A stretch of 64,000 nt of DNA, taken from Pseudeuparius sepicola. Taxonomy: Eukaryota > Arthropoda > Insecta > Coleoptera > Anthribidae. This document shows positions 24,584 through 35,449 of the stretch, in pieces; position 1 is the first letter of the stretch, and every line of letters starts with the position of its first letter. Position numbers and translations under genes: made by a program. The notes beneath the pieces are model-generated. The model did no database searches and was not told where the DNA came from. It saw nothing but the letters and a program-made list of their open reading frames with translations. Location of the stretch: contig OY987298.1 in NCBI GenBank assembly GCA_963920635.1, forward strand, positions 126,365,735 to 126,429,734, in the 5' to 3' direction.

Positions 24584-25993
24584 CAGGGTGTCCCATAACT
24601 TATCCGCCAAAAGGCGACAGGTGATACTAGACGTCAAAATATACCGTGTGAGCCAAAAATGCCTTAGTAAAATGTTGCTGTTTAAAAGATACAGGGTGTT
24701 GAAAATGAAACTTGATTTTCGAAAAATTGCAATAATTTCGAAGATGAGAAATCCGAATTAATTTATTATTAATATGGAAAAATTCAACAAGCGACCAATA
24801 ATGCTGAAAATACCTTCCCGAATGTGAGGCGTCATTTAATAAAGAGAATAAGAAAGTGACTTCAGGTAAACGGGGGTCATTTTCAATACCCGCTGAAGTA
24901 AATTTCAAAAAACATTTTGTATTTTGAATAATTTGCGTTGTATTTTCGAAATTTGGATTTTTTTCGATGTTTCTACATTCAGAGACGAATATCTCGCAAA
25001 CGGCTTGCGATATCGATATTGACCAAGAGTATGTTTTTTACATCGTCAAAATATTCCCAGCTTCACACACAGGGTAAAATATTATGCAGAATTTAATTCA
25101 AACTAGTACCGAATTCGGATTTCTCACTTTCGAAAATCCAAGTGTGTCAATTTTGAATAAAATACCTTCAACGGTTTTAGAATCATTAAAATTTTTCTAA
25201 AACAAGTTTTATTTTCAACACCCTGTATCTTTTAAACGAGCAACATTTTACCAAGGCATTTTTGGCTCATACGGTATATTTTGACGTCTAGTATAGTTCA
25301 ACGAACGAAAGAAAACGTTTCTAAATAATGCGGGCAGCGTTGCGAGATTTCCTATACGAGTAGTCGTTATTTATTGGCGAATACAAGTTTTAGCATATTG
25401 AAGCCGAATTTATACTCATTTTTATTTATAATTTATTTTTAACGCGGTGTAATAAAACACCTATTATATTTTTTCAACATCGTCGCGTCTACCATCGCCT
25501 TTGAAATACGGCAAAAAAGCACTTCAGCCAGCGAATCGGCCGACAAAACTAGTTAGCCAACACGTTTTGGGCCGGTTTCTATAGTACGTAAAGTTAACTG
25601 TCTATTTGGGCTACTACAGAGCGCTCACTTTTTCGGCCGCCGGCAAGCTTGGCAGAGAGCTCAGTGGCGTTTCCTATGTTCGAGAGTTAACGTGCGCAAA
25701 ATGAGTAAACAGGAAATAACGTTGCATTCTCAAGCACGAGAAATAATTGCCAATGTTATAAGGGTTTGCCTTCCTCCATAGTCTAAGGCATCACCGTTAA
25801 GAATAATATTAACTATAAATTAAATAACAATTATATGAAAATTAAGTGAGTGACACAAAAGTGAGCTACGCCCCTGAACTGTGACTAATTCTATAATATT
25901 TACGAGTTCTTCCACCTTAGGTCGCACGCATTCTGCCGTAAGGAGGACTATACCACCTGTTGCCCTCTGGTGGATAAGTTATGGGACACCCTG
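24584..25993. mobile_element. 1.41-kb TIR element with an internal inverted repeat
   Basis: The ends CAGGGTGTCCCATAACTTATC and GATAAGTTATGGGACACCCTG are flanked by TA. Inside, 24623-25300 is a second fold-back: GACGTCAAAATATACCGT and ATGCCTT.GTAAAATGTTGCT at the left are mirrored at 25190-25295. The right third (25301-25960) also occurs inverted at 27872-28590 and holds a short peptide start (25701-25781). It looks like a non-autonomous relative of an intron-bearing transposon with another MITE-like unit inside it. Confidence 0.8.
25701..25781 (+). pseudogene. Possible first exon of a lost transposase
   Basis: An ATG begins a 26-codon frame containing LHSQAREIIANVIRV, then a stop. The inverted copy at 28002-28124 (minus) keeps the same LHSQAREIIANVIRV and stays open for 40 codons. 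Short N-termini of this kind with HSQARE are familiar to me from insect DDE transposases, but I cannot confirm the family here. The shared peptide in two diverged copies argues for past coding, perhaps as a first exon whose downstream exons were deleted. Confidence 0.35.
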
Positions 25994-26678
25994 TATATTC
26001 GCCCCTATTCTTAACGTTTTGTGGGTTGTATAGCATAACACTGCGCCCAATGCAGCGTCCCCTAGTATTTCCTTAGAAATGTTATGTTTATTGGATTGTT
26101 TCTGTCTTCAAAAACTATACTTATTTACCTATTTCTATCATTTCAACACTCTTTTGCGGGGAAACCATATTATGACGTACAAAAAAATGTTAAGACAGTC
26201 AAATTTTATATAATGTTCTCCTGTTTATTTTAATATAGGGCCACTTTGTGCGTAAATAGCTTTCTTTGCAAGTTGTAAGCTGTAAATCGCTAAAAAAACA
26301 TTATTTTTAGTGTTTCTTTAATGATTTCTCATATTTGCCGCGAAAATTTTTGTTGGACAACTTTAGATTCGTGTTCAGCACCTCAAAGAACATGAAACAA
26401 ACCACTAAAAACAATTTACACCAGAACTTTCCACTTCGCTCGCTCCTTGTGTACCATTTGACTGAACTAGTATTGCTTATTACTTTGAGCATTTGCATCT
26501 CGTTAGTATTAGATGCACCTTGCATTGAGCTGGTCATAAAATGGCGGAGTTCGTGCATTTACGTGCTTGGAAGCAACACAAAGTACGAAGGGGAAGAGAA
26601 GCTATAATTATAGCTAAAGCCCCAAAGCCCCCCCCCCCTGGTTACGCCACTGGAGGCGCCCCTTCTTCAAACCATAAA

Positions 26679-26900
26679 ATGAAGATTTTATTGCGGTATA
26701 TGGCCAATCCTGGATTTCAGACGGGAGTTGCAGATGAACTGGGAATCGATCAGTAGACTGTTCCAAAAACGATTTCATCTGTTATGAACAAAATAATTCA
26801 AAAGTCCCATTTGTGGATCAAATCTCCGTCAATGTTGCCCAAAGTAAACGAAGCCCAGCATGATTTCAAGAAAAAAATCATGATTCACCTGTCATAAAAT
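26679..26900 (+). pseudogene. PIF/Harbinger (HARBI1-like) transposase relic
   Basis: The plus strand encodes LLRYMANPGFQTGVADELGID, an in-frame TAG, then TVPKTISSVMNKIIQKSHLWI followed by a region rich in K and ending in a stop. This is the N-terminal helix-turn-helix part of HARBI1-type nucleases, in which the pattern RY..PGFQ.GV...LG....TVSK is characteristic. The catalytic core is absent. It is a broken fragment of under 75 codons. Confidence 0.75.
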
Positions 26901-26965
26901 GATTTGAACATACGTCAGGAAACTTTAATCTGCTTTTTGTCATATATAATACCACTAGTATTTAA

Positions 26966-27166
26966 AGAAAATGGCTCGTGGCATATGGAACAGAATGCTT
27001 TGGTAATTGGCAACACCAAACTAGCCCGAAACAGGTACCTGTCGTGGTCTGAACACCTCCGAAAGACCCATACATAATTTCCATTAGATATTGGAAACTA
27101 GTTTGGTGTTGCCAATTACCAAAGCATTTTGTCCCATATGCCACAAGCCATTTCTTTTAAAATTAT
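26966..27166 (+). repeat. Truncated hammerhead-bearing repeat with inverted arm
   Basis: Bases 27024-27166 match the 3' half of the hammerhead and the downstream sequence found again at 27551-27690 (GAAACAGG, GACCCA, GTTTGGTGTTGCC). The 5' half of the ribozyme (CTGATGA and stem I) is missing. In its place, 26966-27024 is the reverse complement of the downstream part, so this copy forms a hairpin with half a ribozyme in its loop. The offset to the full copy is 527 bp. Confidence 0.75.
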
Positions 27167-27515
27167 AATGGGGACGCTAAATATTCATTTTGTTTAATCA
27201 TCGTTTGGTTATAGACGTAAACACACGAGGATTGAAACTCACGATGCGATCCTTGTTGATTTCTATATATTAGAAGATACTCGGTGATGAATCAAACGAG
27301 TTTCTTGGCTCCCCGTATGTATGCTTCTTCTGGTTTTTCCACCGCGCCGCGCCGCTTTGCCGAGTTCTTTTTATATGTCGATTGACCGGTCGATATATTC
27401 ACACTCACATTGCTTTGGTTTTGGCAGTACCAGCTAGATGGCGTTGGATGGTAAATGCTCACTGCATTACAATATTTCCTATTCCACATAGCCAACGAAA
27501 TCTGCGTTTTTCGGT

Positions 27516-27586
27516 GAGGTGCGCTACGTCTGCCTGATGAGGGCCAACAAGCCCGAAACAGGTCCCTGTCGTGGTCTGCACACCTC
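27516..27586 (+). ncRNA. Type I hammerhead ribozyme
   Basis: All core elements are present in order. Stem I 5' strand is GAGGTG...GTCTGC (27516-27533), then CTGATGA (27534-27540). Stem II is GGGC/GCCC with a six-base loop (27541-27554), then GAAA (27555-27558). Stem III is ACAGG/CCTGT with a two-base loop (27558-27569), then the cleavage base C at 27570. The stem I 3' strand is GTGGTC...CACCTC (27571-27586). GAGGTG pairs perfectly with CACCTC, and the inner part pairs with wobbles around an internal loop, as expected for loop contacts. The very short stem III is typical of hammerheads in Penelope-like elements and retrozymes. Predicted cleavage is between 27570 and 27571. Confidence 0.8.
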
Positions 27587-27690
27587 CGAAAGACCCAAAC
27601 ATAATTTCCATTAGATATTGGAAACTAGTTTGGTGTTGCCAATTACCAAAGCATTTTGTCCTATATGCCACGAGCCATTTCTTTTAAACT
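27587..27690 (+). repeat. Sequence downstream of the hammerhead, shared with the truncated copy
   Basis: From GAAAGACCCA to GCCATTTCTTTTAAA this block matches 27060-27166 nearly base for base. It could be the LTR-like (pLTR) part of a Penelope-like element or the body of a small hammerhead-bearing retroelement. No reverse transcriptase is encoded in the window. Confidence 0.6.
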
Positions 27691-27871
27691 AATACCTATT
27701 GCATGGCGAAAAACTAATAATAGGTTAAATGCAGGAGAGATGGACAACTACTGGCAATATCTCTCAGCAAATGCCATAACGGCGCCCATAATGGTGATAA
27801 TATAAGACGAGTGGATACAAGTTGTGTATATTTCAGATAAATATTTATACCCATGTACATTAGTCATCTAT

Positions 27872-28590
27872 AGTTCTCCTTACGGCAGAATTCGTGCGAC
27901 GTAAGGGGGAAGAACTCGCAAGTATTATAGAATTAGTCACAGTTCAGGGGCGTAGCTCAATTTTGTGTAACTCACTGACTTAATTTTCATGTAATTGTTA
28001 TTTAATTTATTGTTAATATTATTCTTAGCGGTGATGCCTTAGACTCTGGAGGAAGGTAAACCCTTATAACATTGGCAATTATTTCTCGTGCTTGAGAATG
28101 CAACGTTCTTCCCTGTCTACTCATTTTGCACACGTTAACTCCCGAACATACGAAACGCCACTGAGCTCTCTGAGCCGGCGGAAAAAACTTGCCAGCGGCC
28201 TAAACAATGAGGTATGTGTGGTAGCCCAAATACGTAGTTAAGTTTACGTACTATAGAAACAGGCACAAAACGCGTTGGCTAACTGCTTTTGTCAGCCGAC
28301 TGCTTGGTAGAAGTGCTGTGTTGCAGTATTTCAAAGGCGAAGGTAGACGCGACGATGTTGTAAAAAATATAATAGGTGTTTTATCACACCGCGTTAAAAA
28401 TAAATGATAAACAAAAATGGGTAAGTAGTCCTGTGATGCGAGCTTTATTTTTTCGGTATAACAGAGTTCAGAAATTCGGCTTCAATATGATAAAACTTGT
28501 ATTCGCCAATAAATAACGACTACTCGTATGGGAAATCTCGCAACGCTGCCCGCATTCTTTAGAAACGTTTTCTTTCGTGCTTTGGACTAT
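27872..28590 (-). repeat. Inverted copy of 25301-25960
   Basis: Reading the minus strand from about 28590 down to 27872 reproduces the right third of the 24584-25993 element, including GGGCAGCGTTGCGAGATTTCC, the HSQAREIIANV peptide start and the final GCCGTAAGGAG block. The terminal inverted end is missing, so this copy is truncated. Confidence 0.8.
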
Positions 28591-30050
28591 ATCTACCTGC
28601 CGCGACTTCGAATCCCAGTACTTCGAATTTTGGTCAGACCGTCTTTTTGAAGGACCTACCCTCCTAGCACCGCTTTCGCCATATGATATCGTTGTCGCGA
28701 CGCAAGCAGAAAACAAACGATGAATTTTTTGCCGAAACAATACTTCCACTCACGTGATGGTGTGGAGGTACCTAATAATATAAGAAAATGGCGAACATAA
28801 TGCTGCGTTGATAGCCCGAATAGAAACGGCCGTATGGCCAGTGAAGTGGTAGGAAACCCGGCAGTTGTAATTTTACGGGCGTCCTCCCGCATTAAATCTA
28901 ATTTTCCCCTAACCATAAAGCACCCAGCGCGCCGCGATTTCCATAAACCACCCCGCATCTTATCACGGTTTGACTTTTATGCCGATATTAAATAAAAAAG
29001 GGAATATAATGCAAATCCCCATATATGGGCGGATGAAAATTCGGCCATATCGACGGAGGCAAATTATTTCACATCTCACTGATCGATAAAATTCAAAGCG
29101 TTCCGGCCCCGCATACGGCCTCTGTGTTCCGAACGACCGATTTAGTAAAATGATTCCTCGCGAGGAGGATTCGATATTCCATAAAAGGCGACGAAGTGGA
29201 ATATTTCATCACATTATGTTCTTAATAATTCGGCTAAGGGAAACTGACGTCTTCCACACCTGCCATTTAGATATTGGCTCCCCTTTAGACTGTTATGGTC
29301 CAACAAAATTGCAACATTTGTGTAATATTTCTTTAAGAGTAGGCGCAGGATTAAGCACAACATTTTCGTTCATGGTCGTCTCCAAAACGGCTTCCCGATA
29401 TAATGCTTTTCCCCCAAAATACATCATGCTTTGATTTAATATCTAACATATTTTAATTGTCCAGTTTCTTTACAGACTTTAAATGAAAGGGAATTATTTG
29501 AATACGGGTTCGGTCGATATGCCACAAATGGTGCTTTCTTTCAAAAAATCAAATATGTTAAGTTCTGCCTTGTTTATTCCTCTGGGCGAAATAATCGCGG
29601 ACAAATTTGTATAGTTTTTTGAAAACCATGTTTTTTGCTCCGTGTTTATACACTGACGTCACCCGACATTTCTGGTAGCATTTACTGGCACTATTGGTCC
29701 AGGTTAGGGAACGTAGTTCACTTATAATACGCTGGGCGACAGACTGGTATCAGGCAAAACAATCTTCAGCTCTTGTCGTCCACCACCCACGTCCCACAAT
29801 CTTTTCATCTCACGTCTACTTACACAATAGTAAAATTTAGTAAAATTAAAAAAATAAAAGTGGTCACATTAAGATTAAGTCTACACGGATTCTGATTAAA
29901 ATCACCACTTTCGTTTTGGTACAATATGAATTTTTGCACGAATATTTACACGGCAGTGTGTAGCATATTATACGCCTTTAGTGTAAAATTTACCATTTTC
30001 AGTGTAAAAATTTTACATCTGGTGTTTCATAATACGGTTTTTTACCCATA
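28591..30050. other. Non-coding, partly GC-richer
   Basis: No gene recognised. About 28780-29430 is less A/T-rich and not visibly repeated in the window, so it may be unique sequence. Confidence 0.35.
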
Positions 30051-30052
30051 TG

Positions 30053-30425
30053 CAGGGTGTTTACTAAACATATAGCAACAATTCAAGGGGTTATTCCCTG
30101 AGATATTTTATAATGTACAATATTTTGTTCCATTTCCGATTTTAGGACAGCAGCTTTGTTTCGGCGATATAGGTACCTATAACGATAAAGGTTTTCCACA
30201 AAACATTTTTCTTATTTTTAAAATTATTATTCTAATAAAACATATTGCAAATGCATTGACTCAATTGTTTAAAGTCGATAGCTAACATTCAAAATATTGT
30301 TATTGTCGAAAAACCTTTAGGAATTTCCTTGTATCTTAGAAAGAAAAGCGGCTTTCAGAAAACCATCAAACGACAAAAAAATATTCTTAAAATAACCCAT
30401 CGAACAATCCCTTGAATTTTTGCCT
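30053..30425. repeat. Probable TIR element, degenerate right end
   Basis: CAGGGTGTTTACTAAACATA at the left is followed by AATTCAAGGGGTTATTCC; a related inverted block (AATAACCCATCGAACAATCCCTTGAATT) lies at about 30391-30419. The right terminus and TA duplication are not clear. Confidence 0.5.
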
Positions 30426-30429
30426 TATA

Positions 30430-31565
30430 TTTACGACACACCATTGGAAAGAAGTACACCTGCCATGCGGTGTTGCAGGTGTAGGATTATTATAGAAAGT
30501 CACTTTAAAGATTTATTTATTAAACAATTTTTTAAAAATATGCGGCTAGTCAAGAACATAAAACAGAAAAGTGATCTAAGTAGCATTTTAATTGTTTTGA
30601 GATATTAAGCCAAACGCGTTTTTATAAATCGGGCTGTTATTTTCATATTATACTTCATACAAAATTGTTTTTTTATATTATTATAAATCGCAAATAGAGT
30701 TTTCTGAGCATAATCATTACAAGATGTGGGTTTAATGGGGCAATTTTTACTTTTTTTCTTGCTTGGGCCACTTCTACTTTGTGGAAAAGCTTACTTTTCG
30801 GAATGGATCAAAAAAATAATAGTACCTATCCATTATTAGCACCACATGCATCATAGGAAATTGTATAAAAAAGTTGAACACATAAATAATAATAATAATA
30901 ATTCTCACCCTCACAATACTCCAAACTAGAAGTAGGTTCCCCAGAAGCAACCACTTGCTTGTACGAGGGAGGGGGGCAATTATTATTATTTTGTCTTCGT
31001 TGCCATTTGCGGCTAGGGCCGACTTCTTTCCCGATAGAACTAGGATAGCATTCGCTCAAGTACTACGGAAAACCAGAAAACCGTAGTAATCCCAGCGAGT
31101 GTAGGACAATTAGTAAATCACACGGATAAAGCTATTTAGGAGCAATACCGTGAACCCACATTTGTCACACATTTATTTATAAAATTTAAGGTAACAATAA
31201 TTCGAAAAATTATTTTATTCTATAGTTTAATCAATATTTTCACGTCCTTTCAGCAATAGTTTTGGGCCAGTTCTAGCGAATCAGAATGCAGAAAAGTGAT
31301 TTCAGAACTGTTTTCAACCATTTAGATTGCTGAGAGCCGGTTCAGAACTGCTGTTGGAACAAACCTGTTGTTTTCTGGTACATATGGCAGCTTCTTTTTT
31401 ATTTCTTGCATTTTCTCATAACGGTATTAAAATATATTTATAAATAAAAAAAAATTCGATATTATGACATAATTTCAGTTTCGAAAAATCTTGTATGCCT
31501 TGGAAATTATGAAGAAACTAATTTTCGACATCAGTAAAGTGCCCTTTTTGTAGGTTTTACGACTA
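30430..31565. other. Non-coding, no gene recognised
   Basis: Contains an AAT microsatellite near 30886-30902 and otherwise nothing recognised. Confidence 0.4.
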
Positions 31566-31567
31566 TA

Positions 31568-32801
31568 CAGGGTGATTCCAGTTCCGGTGCTCAACATGGG
31601 GATCTCGGAAACCGTAACAGATACGAAGTCGGTCAAATGGAGGCAAACTTGCGCCTTTAGGCGCCTAACAATATTCCGTTGAGAAAGTTAAAATATTTTC
31701 ATGGGTTGCTGAGATATTTAAGAAAATCCGAATTTTTGAAAATTAGATTTTATTTTTTTCTGGCGCCATTAGTGATAATATTGAAAAATAAATTATACTT
31801 TTTCATACCAACTTTTTCCGGACTACATCATGGTATTTTTAGATTTTTGGGGCGACGTTTCGTTTTTGAGATAGCGGGATCATCTTCATTTTTTTAAATA
31901 CGGACTTGGATTTTTTATTGCATATTTCGAAATGAATCGTTTTCCTGAGTACAACGATGTATGACACATGCATATTTTTGTCTCATTTTAGCTGCTAAAA
32001 TGCACATTTACTAAGAAAAAAATTAATAAGGTCCTGGACCATGCATTTTTCTCTTTTTTTCAAAGCTAGGTAATTATAACAGGTGATCTTTTTTTTATAC
32101 CCACTGGATTAATTAAACTCTATGTTTGTCATATTTTGAAATTCTTTTTTATACTTTAGGTAACATGTATCCTACTATTATTATATCCTATTGTATCCTA
32201 CTATTATTAATAATTATTAATGTTGTTTTAGCTAAATAGCTAAAGCATTAAAAAAGAATTTTAAATTATGACAACCATGGAGTATAAATCCAGTAGGTCT
32301 TAAAATAATGATCACCTGGAGAAAAATGCATAGTCCAGGACCGTATTAATTTTTTTCTTAATAAATGTGCATTTTAGCAGCTAAAAAGAGAAAAAATATG
32401 TATATATCATATATCGTTGTACTCAGAACAACGATTTATTTCGAAATATGCAATAAAAAATCCAGGTCCGTATTTAAAAAAATGAAGATGATCCCTCTAT
32501 TTCAAAAACAAAACGTCGCCCCAAAAATCTAAAAATACCATGACGTAGTCCAGAAGAGTTGCTATAAAAAAGTATAATTTATTTTTCAATATTATCACAA
32601 ATGGCGCCAGAAAAAAATAAAATCTAAATTTCAAAAATTCGGTTTTTCGTCAATATCTCAGCAACCCATGAAAATATTTTAACTTTCTCAACGGCATATT
32701 GTTAGGCGCCCAAAGGCGCAAGTTTGCCTCCATTTGACCGACTTCGTATCTGTTACGGTTTCCGAGATCCCCATGTTGAGCACCGGAACTGAATCACCCA
32801 T
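31568..32801. mobile_element. 1.23-kb near-perfect fold-back element
   Basis: The left end CAGGGTGATTCCAGTTCCGG has its inverted counterpart at the right (CCGGAACTGAATCACCC) with a slightly decayed last two bases, and TA outside both. The arms pair for about 580 bp, down to the ACTGGATT / AATCCAGT blocks near 32105 and 32290, leaving only about 100 bp unpaired. No transposase signature is present. An RNA or single strand through here would form one continuous hairpin. Confidence 0.85.
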
Positions 32802-33212
32802 TATTAAGGAAACTGGTTTAGAAAAGTGTTTTTATATAAATTTTACGGCAAAATATTATTTTGCCGTTTACATTTTTTAGCAGAAAAAATAACCAGCGAT
32901 TTTTTAAACTTTCTCACTTGACACTTAATATGCAGCGGAATCGCCAAGATGAACCATATTATAAAGCTGTATAAGGCAGTCGGTTCAATTAGTTTTCGTT
33001 ATACTTAACCCATTAATGCCCACGGGGTCGAAAACGACCTATCAATATTTAAAAATATATACCTCACCAACGATTTGGCAACTGTGGAAATATTCGATGC
33101 TTAGACTGTCCTAGCTCACGTCAGCTCTCAGTACTACAGTGATGTTCATGCTGAATGCGCGCTGAGCTGTTTTAGAAACACTTTCTTCCCGCCAATTTTA
33201 TTGTTTACAAAC

Positions 33213-35049
33213 ATGAGTTCTAAATATTACTGGTAAGTACGAACCCGGTGTTATTTATTGTAATTTAGTTGTAGTTATATATACATAGGATGTATGTTTC
33301 ACATGAAAGATAGTGAAATCGCCATAATTTTCAAACATATAGTTTGATCATAACCTAAAAAACGCGTGGGTCGTTTTCGACCCCTTGGGATTTGAAACTA
33401 TAAATATATTTTGTTTTAGGAGACGACCTCTTACAACTGCCGAAATTTTAGAGGAGATTGAAAACATTGAGAATCCAAGCGACGTTCCCGACGGGATAGT
33501 TATAACTCCCCCAGATGAGTTTTCGTCTTGTAACACGGACTGTGACTCAGGTGAGGAAGATGATAATGATCCGGATCATCTGAATCACAACCAGTTATCG
33601 GCTGAAGCCGAGTACTATTTTGAAAATGATCACGAATCAGAAGGTTCGATTACACCTACAGCCAAGCCTACACCTTACGAATGGGATGATGAAGATGACC
33701 TTCCCCTTTCCACGTATATACGCCCTAAACAAACAAAGCACACAAAGGTAAATTGGAAGAAGGGTGATCTCCAGTGCAATATTTTAGAGAAATTTAGCAC
33801 CCTAACCCCACCAATAACACTAAATGCAGATAGTTCTCCATTGAAGTTTTTTGAACTAATGTTATCGCCTTATATTATAGCTGATTTGGTTAAATTTTCG
33901 AACATGTATGCCGCGAAAACCAATAGACCAAACCATGAAGTTTCGACAAACGAAATATATGCGTTTATTGGAATTTTGCTTTTATCCGGATATGTGCCTT
34001 TACCAAGAAGACGAATGTATTGGGAGGAAAGCGAAGATGTCCACAACAAGCTTGTGTCTCAATCTATGCGACGTAATATATTTGAAGAGATTTTTAGTAT
34101 TCTCCATGCTGCTGACAATGACAATTTGCCCGAAGGTGATAAAATTGGTAAAATTCGACCTCTCATTGACAGTGTCAATAAAAATTTTCTAAGATACGCT
34201 CCGATTGAGCCGAATATATCTGTGGATGAGGCAATGATCCCCTATTATGGAAGACATGGATGTAAACAATACATCAAAGGCAAACCAATTCGTTTTGGGT
34301 ACAAAGCTTGGGTTGCTGCGCTAAAATCCGGATATTGCCTACAGTTTGAGATTTACCAAGGCAGAAAAAGAAAAGAAGAGAAACAAATAATGGGTCTCGG
34401 AGAATCGGTAGTGACCAACTTCACGTCGCTTTTGAAAAAAAGTTATCCAGGACTAAGTTTTTCGTTTTTCTTTGATAATTTTTTTACGTCTGCAAAATTA
34501 ATTTGTAATCTCGGTGAAAAAGGTTTTGGTGCTACAGGTACTGTACGAGAAAACAGAATGGATAAATGTCCTGTAAAGAGCCATGCGCTTATGAAAAAAT
34601 TGGACAGGGGTGAAATGGACGTGGCTGTGGATAACAATAATAAAATAGTAGGCGTGCGTTGGAAGGATAATAGCATAGTGACAATTCTTTCAAATGAATA
34701 TGGAAGAGATCCAGTTCAAAAGTGCTCAAGATACTCAGCTAAGGAAAAGAAGAAGGTAGATATTCCTCAACCGTTTGTTATAAAGCGCTATAATAAATAC
34801 ATGGGAGGAGTTGATCAACTGGATAACGATATTTCAAATTACAGAATAGCAATGAGAGGTAAAAAATGGTACATTCCTCTTATTTTCTGGACATTTGACG
34901 TTTGCGCATCAAATGCATGGAATTTAGCTAGGCAATATGGTTGTACAAAAGATAATTTGGAATTCCGGCGAGATATTACTAGAGAACTTCTAGCTAAATA
35001 TGGACAGAAACCATCTGTTGCTGGAAGAAAGCGATCTTTTATAAGATAA
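33213..35049 (+). CDS. piggyBac transposase, frameshifted before its C-terminal zinc domain
   Basis: Cut-and-paste DDE transposase of the piggyBac family (DDE_Tnp_1_7), acting in the nucleus at TTAA sites. I infer a short first exon from ATG at 33213 (MSSKYY) to 33232, a GTAAGT donor at 33233, an acceptor TTTTGTTTTAG ending at 33419, and a second exon from 33420. The join keeps frame and avoids a non-ATG start. The spliced product is about 549 residues: acidic N-terminus (about 38-90), then the transposase core (about 145-515). Catalytic aspartates are D276 (SVDEAM), D359 (FFFDNFF) and D472 with D475 (GGVDQLDND), matching the piggyBac D,D,D plus D pattern. The frame stops at 35047-35049, just before the cysteine-rich domain, which is encoded one frame away. 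Without that domain the protein is probably impaired in end recognition. Confidence 0.92.
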
Positions 35050-35198
35050 GAACTTCTTCCGGTAGGCATCTCATAGTAATTCAAGATGTAAGAAGGCGTT
35101 GTCAGAGATGTAAAAATAAAACTAATAAATGGTGCGAAGCCTGCGAAGTTCCTCTTCACGATAAATGTTTTTATGAGTATCATAATTCCAATAATTAG
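35049..35198 (+). pseudogene. Out-of-frame cysteine-rich domain of the piggyBac transposase
   Basis: In the frame starting at 35049 the sequence encodes RRRCQRCKNKTNKWC, EACEVPLH, DKCFYEYH and a stop at 35196-35198. The spacing C-x2-C-x7-C-x2-C-x4-H-x2-C-x4-H is the cross-braced zinc domain at the C-terminus of piggyBac transposases, which binds the inverted ends. It is offset from the main frame in a way that fits one lost base (or two gained) between about 35022 and 35050. Either the copy is newly dead or the base is a sequencing error. Confidence 0.85.
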
Positions 35199-35449
35199 TA
35201 AACATTTAAAAAATTACTTATTAGGTATGTAAGTACTATATTTTTTCAATAAATGTTTTGTCACAAAAATTTGTTTTTTTTTACTCCAGAAAGCTCAAGG
35301 GGTCGATTTCGACCCCACCTATAACTGGCCAATTTTTGACAGAATTAAAAAAATACTTAAATGTACCTTTATTTTATGGCTAAAATGATCTCATATTAAG
35401 AGCAAAAAGAATTATCTAAAAAAAGTTAATTCGGGCATTAATGGGTTAA

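Larger units (their letters stand above)
23938..26441. repeat. Fold-back repeat interrupted by a nested element
   Basis: The left arm at about 23938-24262 and right arm at about 26145-26441 are inverted copies. Shared words include AGTTCAGTCAAA, GTTTTTAGTGG, AACAAAAATTTTCGCGGCAA, TTAACATTTTTTTGTA and AGAGTGTTGAAA. The 1.9 kb between the arms contains the complete TIR element 24584-25993, which evidently inserted into the centre. True ends and target duplication of the outer repeat are not identified. Confidence 0.7.
33005..35449 (+). mobile_element. piggyBac element with intact ends and TTAA duplications
   Basis: The element proper is 33009-35445 (2437 bp). Its 13-bp ends are CCCATTAATGCCC and GGGCATTAATGGG, perfect inverted copies, each flanked by TTAA (33005-33008 and 35446-35449), the piggyBac hallmark. 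Three palindromic motifs built on GGGGTCGA...TCGACCCC lie inside at 33024-33039, 33368-33384 and 35299-35316. They are candidate transposase-binding sites. The intact ends and long reading frame suggest a recent insertion. Confidence 0.95.

Noticed and set aside
26307..26607. Frames of 83 and 90 codons at 26.3-26.6 kb
   Set aside because: They start inside the inverted-repeat arm, are mutually antisense, and have no domain signature.
32040..32350. Paired segments as a CRISPR-like array
   Set aside because: The repeats are the two arms of a single palindrome, not regularly spaced direct repeats, and the organism is a eukaryote.
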